A DNA stretch of 10,937 nt, from assembly GCA_017461685.1 (NCBI GenBank), contig JAFTXF010000159.1, forward strand, positions 1 to 10,937. Direction: 5' to 3'. Below are positions 5,250-10,937 of the stretch, in pieces. The notes under the pieces were generated by a model that did no database searches, had not been told where the DNA came from, and worked only from the letters and a program-made list of their open reading frames with translations. The position numbers were made by a program, and so were the translations under genes. This DNA is from Lachnospiraceae bacterium. Its GTDB lineage: Bacteria > Bacillota > Clostridia > Lachnospirales > Lachnospiraceae. How positions within the stretch are numbered: position 1 is the stretch's first letter; the number at the start of each line of letters is the position of its first letter.

Positions 5250-6050
5250 TTCTTCGCACAATTCCTTTAATACGCGGCCGCTGGCGACGTAATAACCGTC
5301 TTCTCCGCCGTACTGCATCCATTCACGCAGCTTTTCCAGTTCCTGGCCTGCTCCTGTAGTAAGGACACTGGTTTCTACCTTCTTCATTTTCTCCTCCAGA
5401 CGGAGAGATATTTCATGAAGGTCTTCTCTGCCCGCAATCACTTCCAGATATTGGTTCACCGGATAATGTATTCTGGCCACTGCCAGCCAGGTAAACAGCG
5501 TCTCTTCGTTTCTTGAAAGTCTGTAAGACTCTTCCAGGGCATCCAGGGCCTGCTCATGTAAAAACATCTGTGCTCTGGCTGCAGCAAGATTATAATAGCA
5601 GGCAGCACGCAAATCTGTTTCTGCCTGAGGCACTATCTTTAGCAGTTCTTCATAAGCCTTAATGGCAGGCATATATTCCTTCCGTCCATACATCAAATCC
5701 GCATCCAGCTTCTTGCGTTCATAGCCGGACAAGCTCAGGCCCTCTGCAATATCCCGGATTATCCTTTCGATTTCCCCTTCGGAAACATAGCCTACAAAAC
5801 GCAAAATAGTCTCTACAAAGGTATTTTTATCGCCATTTTCTCTAAGAATGGCATCCAGCCGGTAAGCCAGTTCCTCACACCCACACTGCTCCAAAATCCA
5901 ATGCACCAATTCACTACAGGCAAAATCACTGTCCAAAGCATAACCCTTGTGGATACAAAGATAGGCCAGTTCCTCCACACTATATACTGTTACATCTGCC
6001 TGCGGAATATAATAACCTTCGGCAGCAATCAAACTCTGACTGATAATCAA
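5232..6050 (-). CDS. TPR-like helical protein, third gene of the DUF5717/DUF5716 cluster
   Basis: 272 residues from a TTG at 6050. That start is chosen because AGGAGG (6060-6065) lies 9 nt before it and overlaps the TAG stop of the DUF5716 gene. A longer form from a GTG at 6119 has no ribosome site and would add a 23-residue, Cys/Arg-rich shadow. Residues 1-70 carry the YSVEELAYLCIHKGYALD...W pattern that I associate with the small partner in this cluster. Residues about 115-200 look like tetratricopeptide helices (YGRKEYMPAIKAYEELLKI, ACYYNLAAARAQ, ALDALEESYRLS). A charged, possibly coiled segment follows (SLRLEEKMKKVE). No signal peptide or membrane helix, so it is likely a cytoplasmic scaffold or adaptor made together with DUF5716. 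Function unknown. Confidence 0.75.
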   Translation of the reverse strand: MIISQSLIAAEGYYIPQADVTVYSVEELAYLCIHKGYALDSDFACSELVHWILEQCGCEELAYRLDAILRENGDKNTFVETILRFVGYVSEGEIERIIRDIAEGLSLSGYERKKLDADLMYGRKEYMPAIKAYEELLKIVPQAETDLRAACYYNLAAARAQMFLHEQALDALEESYRLSRNEETLFTWLAVARIHYPVNQYLEVIAGREDLHEISLRLEEKMKKVETSVLTTGAGQELEKLREWMQYGGEDGYYVASGRVLKELCEEYREYY

Positions 6051-6059
6051 TGCTCTCGT

Positions 6060-6065
6060 CCTCCT
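6060..6065 (-). promoter_or_regulatory. Ribosome site overlapping the DUF5716 stop codon
   Basis: AGGAGG shares bases with the TAG stop (6064-6066) and ends 9 nt before the TTG at 6050. This indicates translational coupling and decides the start of the TPR-like gene. Confidence 0.75.
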
Positions 6066-7425
6066 ACTGTTCTTTGAGGTCAAATGTCTCTCGCAGCACT
6101 TTGCCGCTTCCGGACACAACTTCTCCCAAACCGATATCCTCCACAGTTACCTGGAGAGTACAATAATCTGTAAATTCCAGCGTCACCTTCAGCTTGCTAA
6201 GGCCAGCCCTTCTCTGAGGAAAAACTTTTAAATCTATCCCCAGCCTCCTCGGCGTCGTCTCGGTTATGGACCGAGCTTCTATTATCAGCTTATCTTCCCC
6301 TTCCGGCAATAAATATATGGTACGTTTGCAAGCTTCGTAGGAGCTTCCCTGCTCAAAAATCTCCATATACTCCAGTCTCACACTGCTGCCCGCTGTACCC
6401 TGACTGCGACAGTACAGACCTATGTCAAAATGAATATCCTGCTTACTGTAATAAATATATTCTTCCAAAACCGGTGACGGTGTAATCATCTGGCGCAGGC
6501 AGTAGCATGCGCCCAGGCTGTATAAATTATTACCCTGAAATACCCGTCCGTGCTCGCACAGCCTGATGAGAGACTGATCCATCCAGTTGCCCTTAAATCC
6601 GTCTCCGATGACATACGCCAGACCAAAGTCATACTTACTCTCTATGTCCATGATAACCTGACGGAAGGTTTCATCCAAATGTTCCTCTCTGGTAGCAACA
6701 CTAATCTCCTCTGCCCTTGGCGGCATCAGCTGCATATCCGGATAATCCGTACGCGTTACCGTTACCGCAAAAGGGGCTCTGATACCGTGCTTTTGCAGCA
6801 CATAGCTTTTCAGATAATCCTGCTGATAATCGCAAATCAGTGTATCTTCCCGGTACAGACTCTCCTCCTGATGCATCAGAAAATAAAAAATACTTTCACT
6901 TCTGGTCTGCAAATATAATCGGGTACGTTTGCCGAAAATCTGACCTGCCGCCTTGGCTAACACCTCGTACACTCTGTTCTGCAAAGCAGGGTCTTCGTCA
7001 ATATACGTAGTAAATAGAATGCCGCCGGCCTTTTCTACCTTGCCATAATCCTCCGGCAGCTGCAAAGACAGCTTTAAAAATAATCCCAGCAAATACTCCG
7101 TCTCAAAGCGCTGCCCACCTGCCACAACCGTAGGCTGCTTCATAGCAAGCTCTAACAGATCCTCAAACACCAGCGCGCCTTCTTCTTCCGCCAGTCCCTG
7201 TGCCTCGAAGCCTGCATAAAACCTGCCTCTGTGTTTTACTAACATACAAGGAAAATGAAACACCGTAGCATCCTTGCGACTAAGAAGCGTCACCGGATTT
7301 AAATCCTGCTCGGTGAATACACTGATTTCACCGTAGCCTGCCCCCAAATCATAGCCGATGTAGGTTTTGCCCCGCCCTTTTAATTCTTTATTGATTTTGT
7401 CCATCAAATCTAATTTTTCAAACAT
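6064..7425 (-). CDS. DUF5716 family protein with ASKHA (actin/Hsp70-like) motifs
   Basis: 453 residues; GTGAGG (7431-7436) is 5 nt before the ATG. Residues 22-37, YIGYDLGAGYGEISVF, look like the phosphate-1 loop of actin/Hsp70-type ATPases, and LICDYQQDYLKSYVL (about 196-210) sits where a phosphate-2 strand would be. GDGFKGNW (274-281) and VFQGNNLYSLGACY (295-308) are signatures I associate with DUF5716. The C-terminal part (about 320-450) is a beta-rich domain ending in VEDIGLGE (428-435), resembling the family's C-terminal domain. Classical lysine and threonine catalytic residues are not obvious, so ATP hydrolysis is unproven; it may only bind nucleotide. No signal or membrane segment. Second gene of the operon, 83 bp after DUF5717. 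Cellular role unknown. Confidence 0.8.
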   Translation of the reverse strand: MFEKLDLMDKINKELKGRGKTYIGYDLGAGYGEISVFTEQDLNPVTLLSRKDATVFHFPCMLVKHRGRFYAGFEAQGLAEEEGALVFEDLLELAMKQPTVVAGGQRFETEYLLGLFLKLSLQLPEDYGKVEKAGGILFTTYIDEDPALQNRVYEVLAKAAGQIFGKRTRLYLQTRSESIFYFLMHQEESLYREDTLICDYQQDYLKSYVLQKHGIRAPFAVTVTRTDYPDMQLMPPRAEEISVATREEHLDETFRQVIMDIESKYDFGLAYVIGDGFKGNWMDQSLIRLCEHGRVFQGNNLYSLGACYCLRQMITPSPVLEEYIYYSKQDIHFDIGLYCRSQGTAGSSVRLEYMEIFEQGSSYEACKRTIYLLPEGEDKLIIEARSITETTPRRLGIDLKVFPQRRAGLSKLKVTLEFTDYCTLQVTVEDIGLGEVVSGSGKVLRETFDLKEQ

Positions 7426-7475
7426 GATAACCTCACGGTAGTATTAGGATATAAATATATTTTCTGATTGCCTTT

Positions 7476-7486
7476 CCCCTTAGGGG
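7476..7486. repeat. CCCCT-T-AGGGG palindrome between DUF5717 and DUF5716
   Basis: An 11-bp symmetric element lies in the 83-bp gap. As RNA it could form a 4-bp GC stem with a UUA/UAA loop, perhaps a processing or partial-termination element. A related string, CCCCCTAAAGGG, occurs at 2680-2691, which may be coincidence. Confidence 0.25.
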
Positions 7487-7508
7487 CCGCATTTGGTCCG
7501 GAATCTAT

Positions 7509-10061
7509 TTATTTCAGTTGAAACAGCTGCTCTATCATGGCACTCTGTCCGTAATAAAGCTCCAGCTCCTGATACAATTCCAGATTCTCCCGCTTCTCCC
7601 TGAGAGAAAGCATGTGGTTCAATCTGGCAAATCTGCTGTCATTGCCCTGAGCAAAAGCTCCTCCGCCTTGCAGTACGCCCTGTCCGAGCTGCTTATGCTC
7701 CGTGCCTTCCAGACCGAAAATCTCGTAATAAATGCGCTCTCCGTAAAACAGAATAAACTTTTTGGTATAAACGCCTTCACATACTATGTCCATCACTTCA
7801 CTTCGAAGGCTTTCTGGCTCCTCCCTGCCCTCGTTGTACTGCTCAAAGCGTACCCACACAGGACCGGAGAACGCTCCCCGGTATTCCAATACCTGAAAAG
7901 CCTCCCAGTCAGACAGCTTCGGATACAGCACCTTTAACGGCTGCATCCATGCAACATATATTTCTTCCTTCAGCAAATCCTCCAGATACTGCACCGCAAC
8001 AAGGGCCAGCTCCTGACCGCAGCTCCCTGCACCAATGGCTGCAAGACTCTGCAAATATGCCAGCTTGGCTGCTGTCTTAAAGGCATTGCCCTGAGCAGAA
8101 AGCCTTGCCTGCTGCTTTAATAAAACAGCATCCAAAAGATTCTGCTGTAAGTAACTTCGCTCTGCTACAAACTCTATGTATGCCTGCACCAATTCCGGAT
8201 TATCCGCAGACTGACAACAGGATTCCAATATTTCTATATGCTGAGGCAATAACTGCTCTGCCTCCAGCATACCGTACAACAGCTGCTCTGCAAAAATACC
8301 GGTCTCAATGCCAAGCGCCTTGGCCTTGGTAAAAATACCGCCTTTTTCCTGCAGTGTACCGTCATAATGGTCCAATAAAAACTGCATACCGTAAATACCG
8401 ATATAATTGCGCATATATTGGGTTTTCCAGAATAAAGTTTCTTTTGCCTTACTGTAAGAACCGAATTCTGAAAATACGTACGGAGCTGCTGCCAGAATCT
8501 CTTCATAAACACCGTTAATATCCCAATACGGTAATATGCAGGAAGCCACTTCTTCTTTCAATTCCTGCACGATAACTTCTGCAGAAAACACCTGCTTAAT
8601 ATGAGGCACCACCTTCTCAAGGGTATGTCCCTCCAAAGCCGCTTCCACCCGGGCCATGTGATAATACAGATTGCCCAGCTCCTGCTCCTCCAGAAACGCC
8701 TGCCAAAGGCCCTCCTTAAGTATCGGCTGAACAGAAGCCTCCCCGGCATCCCTAAGACTTCCGCTGTAATTTTCCACAGAAAGTGTATAAGCCTGTCCGT
8801 ACAAAGGTACCGTAACCTCACTGCCTGTAAAAGGCACACGAACCGGCTCCCGATGATGTGCGTACTGCACGATCAGAGTGCCTGCCTGAATCGGAAGCCC
8901 GGTCACCTTATATGTATGACAGATGTCCAAAAAAACTTCCATCCGCTCCTTCGGCAGCTGCTTTACATCCAGAATATGTTCATACAAATATGCAAGCCCC
9001 GCATTGATATGTCCCTTCAAAAGCTGGTCCATCATAAAAGGCTGCAATAACGGCTCGTACAGCTTGTATAACGAAAACCAGTTATCCCTGTATTTGTGCA
9101 CCATGGCATACAGGTATGCCGTACGGGTATTATCCAGTCCCGCTGTATGCGCAAAGTACTCAATGGCTTCTGTAGGAATACGTCTGGAATCTGACAGCTC
9201 CTCACCGTCCAAATACCAGTCCTCCACCGGCAAGGACCTCATAAATGCTTCAAAAAGCCCCGGAACACGCACGTTCTCACTCATTCCCTTGCGGTACCAA
9301 AGGGTAAACTTCTCCCCGGCGCAGCCACCCAATACCATCATTTTGCAAATGCTCTCTAAAATACGCTTGGATGGAGTCACCTCATAACATCCCTGCAAAA
9401 TCAGTAAATATAAGTAGCGGTAATCTGTGCGCTGCAGCATATATTCCGCCAAAATTTCAGCCACCCTGTCAGATATGCCGGCATGCCGAATCATAAAAAT
9501 AATCAGCTGCACCTCAAACTCGGAAAATTCATACAAAAAGGTAGGGTTGCGCTCCAGCAAGACCCTGGCTTCCAAATACATAAGCGGGCTGCGACATCCC
9601 TTAATAAACATGCGCTTCAAGAAATGATACTGCTCTAACGGCTGTCCTGATAAGCTACGGTCCGTATAATACAAAAGCCACTGTATCTGCCAGATTCCCG
9701 GATACTTTCTGGCCAGTTCCGAAAGCTTGGCCGCTACACGCTTATCATGTTCCTCATCCTCTCCCATAAGGGTGGTCAGATATAAATAATAAGCATGACA
9801 AGCCGGTGCCTCCTGACTGTGTACCCGCAGCCAGTCTGCCGCTTCCTCCAAAAGCTCGTTTGCCGCGTCATAGGCTTCCTTGGTGATCAATAGCTGCACA
9901 TAAAACAATTCCGGTGCAATATCCTCGTGCTCGATCTGTCTTAGTGCTTCTATAGCCTCTTCCGTCTCCATCATCCAATTCAGCTTAGAAATACGCTTCA
10001 AACGCATATCAATATATAATTTGGTAACCTTTGCCTGCAATCTCTCACTTATCCTGCTCAT
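7509..10061 (-). CDS. DUF5717 family large helical protein
   Basis: 850 residues from the ATG at 10061. An in-frame ATG at 10070 follows AAGG directly and is too close for initiation, whereas AAGG lies 9 nt before the 10061 ATG. The protein is almost wholly helical and repeat-like, with many paired short helices in residues 1-300. Residues about 300-365 (IEYFAHTAGLDNTRTAYLYAM, HINAGLAYLYEHIL) match the pattern I recall for DUF5717: L..YF.Y...LD..R.AYLYA followed by L..G.IN..LA.LYE. About residue 763-775, VYTKKFILFYGE begins the family's C-terminal beta region. No signal peptide, membrane helix or catalytic motif was seen. First gene of the three-gene operon, divergent from the SleC-like gene. 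A structural or scaffold role with DUF5716 is inferred only from constant neighbourhood. Confidence 0.8.
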   Translation of the reverse strand: MSRISERLQAKVTKLYIDMRLKRISKLNWMMETEEAIEALRQIEHEDIAPELFYVQLLITKEAYDAANELLEEAADWLRVHSQEAPACHAYYLYLTTLMGEDEEHDKRVAAKLSELARKYPGIWQIQWLLYYTDRSLSGQPLEQYHFLKRMFIKGCRSPLMYLEARVLLERNPTFLYEFSEFEVQLIIFMIRHAGISDRVAEILAEYMLQRTDYRYLYLLILQGCYEVTPSKRILESICKMMVLGGCAGEKFTLWYRKGMSENVRVPGLFEAFMRSLPVEDWYLDGEELSDSRRIPTEAIEYFAHTAGLDNTRTAYLYAMVHKYRDNWFSLYKLYEPLLQPFMMDQLLKGHINAGLAYLYEHILDVKQLPKERMEVFLDICHTYKVTGLPIQAGTLIVQYAHHREPVRVPFTGSEVTVPLYGQAYTLSVENYSGSLRDAGEASVQPILKEGLWQAFLEEQELGNLYYHMARVEAALEGHTLEKVVPHIKQVFSAEVIVQELKEEVASCILPYWDINGVYEEILAAAPYVFSEFGSYSKAKETLFWKTQYMRNYIGIYGMQFLLDHYDGTLQEKGGIFTKAKALGIETGIFAEQLLYGMLEAEQLLPQHIEILESCCQSADNPELVQAYIEFVAERSYLQQNLLDAVLLKQQARLSAQGNAFKTAAKLAYLQSLAAIGAGSCGQELALVAVQYLEDLLKEEIYVAWMQPLKVLYPKLSDWEAFQVLEYRGAFSGPVWVRFEQYNEGREEPESLRSEVMDIVCEGVYTKKFILFYGERIYYEIFGLEGTEHKQLGQGVLQGGGAFAQGNDSRFARLNHMLSLREKRENLELYQELELYYGQSAMIEQLFQLK

Positions 10062-10094
10062 CTTACACATCCTTAAAGCTTACTTTTTGTAATA

Positions 10095-10130
10095 CCGGAA
10101 TTTTCAATGTTCCAAACCAACCCATTCCGG
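10095..10130. repeat. Inverted repeat in the DUF5717 leader
   Basis: CCGGAAT (10095-10101) and ATTCCGG (10124-10130) are perfect 7-bp arms around 22 nt. It lies in the predicted 5' leader of the DUF5717 transcript, where it could form a hairpin. Confidence 0.3.
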
Positions 10131-10173
10131 CTCTTTGTACCGAAACAAATATTTTGATTCACTTCCTTTTTTT

Positions 10174-10182
10174 AGTATAGCA
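10174..10182 (-). promoter_or_regulatory. Extended -10 promoter of the DUF operon
   Basis: TGC-TATACT on the minus strand is a good extended -10 box (TATACT at 10174-10179). The -35 position (about 10197-10202, ATGCAA) is poor, as often seen with extended -10 promoters. It implies a leader of about 105 nt before the ATG at 10061. Confidence 0.5.
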
Positions 10183-10208
10183 CATATGTTCCACATTTGC
10201 ATACTATA
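10181..10208 (+). promoter_or_regulatory. Possible sigma-K/sigma-E type promoter of the SleC-like gene
   Basis: CATACTATA (10200-10208) fits the sigma-K -10 pattern CATAnnnTA exactly and is 7 of 8 to the sigma-E pattern CATACAnT at its fixed bases. CACA (10181-10184) could serve as a sigma-K -35 with a spacer about one base short. Position relative to AGGAG (10226-10230) and the ATG (10237) is right. A mother-cell promoter would suit the gene, but the match is short. Confidence 0.4.
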
Positions 10209-10236
10209 AAGATAAGTAAATTTTTAGGAGTTTTTT

Positions 10237-10937
10237 ATGCCAACAGATTTAAGCCAAGGCTCCTTAATTGTATTTGTTCTTGAACGCGGAAGACTTATCC
10301 CTGTGGAAGATGCCACCGTTACAGTCGTATATGAGGAGGCGCCGGAGGCAGAACCCCGTACCTTCCGGACCGATAACTCCGGACAAACAGACCCTATCCT
10401 CCTTCCGGCACCGCCGCTGGCATACAGCCAGACTCCGGATGAGCCAAAGCCCTATTCCGACTATACTATTACAGTAAATAAGCCCGGATACGAGGAAACC
10501 ATCGTAACGGGCAGTGAAATCCTTCCGGATGAAATATCTATTCAGGTTGTTCAGTTAAATCGTTTAGCACAGCCGGAGGAACCACCTGTTTTAATTAATA
10601 TTCCGGATCATACCCTATACGGTATCTATCCTCCCAAAATTCCGGAACCGGAAATAAAACCTTTACCGGAAAGCGGCGAAATCGTCTTGTCCAGAGTTGT
10701 TATACCGGAGTACATTATCGTGCATGACGGTGTCCCAAGCGATGCCTCCGCTCCGAATTACTATGTGCGTTATACCGATTATATCAAAAACGTAGCATCC
10801 TGCGAAATCTATGCCACCTGGGAAGAGGCAAGTATTCTGGCAAACATACTGGTGATTATGTCCTTTACCCTTAACCGTGTGTTTACAGAATTTTATAGAA
10901 ATCAAGGGTACGATTTCACCATTACATCCTCCACCGC
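10237..10937 (+). CDS. SleC-like spore cortex-lytic/peptidoglycan-binding protein (N-terminal part)
   Basis: Starts at ATG 10237 with AGGAG 6 nt upstream and runs off the right edge; 233 residues visible. Residues 1-110 look like two beta-sandwich or carboxypeptidase-regulatory-like segments (ATVTVVYEE, RTDNSGQTDPILLPAP, YTITVNKPGYEETIV). A proline-rich linker (112-145) follows. Residues about 156-233 (VVIPEYIIVHDGVPS, DYIKNVASCEIYATW, ANILVIMSFTLNRVFTEFY, YDFTITSST) match the block I recall from SleC, the clostridial spore cortex-lytic enzyme, and its Lachnospiraceae relatives. No signal peptide is seen, consistent with production in the mother cell around the forespore. The rest, where peptidoglycan-binding repeats are expected, lies outside. 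It is divergent from the DUF5717 operon. Whether it is a hydrolase or a non-catalytic spore protein cannot be decided from this part. Confidence 0.75.
   Translation, partial: MPTDLSQGSLIVFVLERGRLIPVEDATVTVVYEEAPEAEPRTFRTDNSGQTDPILLPAPPLAYSQTPDEPKPYSDYTITVNKPGYEETIVTGSEILPDEISIQVVQLNRLAQPEEPPVLINIPDHTLYGIYPPKIPEPEIKPLPESGEIVLSRVVIPEYIIVHDGVPSDASAPNYYVRYTDYIKNVASCEIYATWEEASILANILVIMSFTLNRVFTEFYRNQGYDFTITSST

Noticed and set aside
8234..9387. Several open frames of 90-154 residues on both strands inside the DUF5717 gene
   Set aside because: They are shadows: basic, Cys/Arg/Leu-rich translations without ribosome sites, within a well-supported long gene.
10370..10670. Many CCGGA/CCGGAT repeats in the SleC-like gene
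   Set aside because: They arise from CCG-Glu/Asp and CCC-Gly codons in a proline-rich region and follow the reading frame, so no separate repeat is needed.
10660..10905. 80-residue minus-strand frame inside the SleC-like gene
   Set aside because: Antisense to conserved SleC-like sequence, no ribosome site, composition typical of a shadow frame.
1..10937. CRISPR, tRNA/rRNA, transposase, integrase or toxin-antitoxin genes
   Set aside because: Looked for by eye on both strands; no repeat-spacer pattern, cloverleaf, transposase or integrase motif was found.

Overview
The window looks like a chromosomal segment of a low-to-mid GC, spore-forming gut Clostridium relative, most likely Lachnospiraceae. 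The grounds are AGGAGG-type ribosome sites, TTG starts, a cluster that I recognise as the DUF5717/DUF5716 pair typical of that family, and a SleC-like spore protein. All family names come from reading translated sequence by eye; no database search was possible.

Layout, left to right. (1) 1-1008, minus: the first 336 residues of a secreted von Willebrand A (VWA) surface protein that runs off the left edge. (2) 1107-2585, minus: a LuxR/MalT-like regulator of about 490 codons, split by one in-frame TGA at 1587-1589 into a TPR-like part and a DNA-binding part. It sits just upstream of the VWA gene, so it is the obvious candidate regulator. (3) 2586-2953: a 368-bp regulatory stretch with no gene. 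It holds a sigma-A promoter, several inverted repeats, four TTTTCGAT repeats, a perfect 18-bp palindrome and a terminator. (4) 2954-4863, minus: a three-gene operon, HD hydrolase -> 58-aa small protein -> M18 aminopeptidase, with a good promoter at 4899-4927. (5) 5026-5223, plus: a small two-helix membrane protein. (6) 5232-10061, minus: a three-gene operon DUF5717 -> DUF5716 (actin/Hsp70-like fold motifs) -> TPR-like protein, the last translationally coupled. (7) 10237-end, plus: the N-terminal part of a SleC-like spore protein, divergent from the DUF operon.

How they may work together. The left module reads as a regulator plus the cell-surface adhesin-like protein it may control; in this sequence the regulator is probably broken. 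The right module is the least explained part: a three-protein system with an ASKHA-like member and two large helical-repeat partners, back to back with a sporulation-type gene and apparently sharing an overlapping promoter region with it. No RNA genes, insertion sequences, CRISPR arrays, att sites or phage genes were seen.
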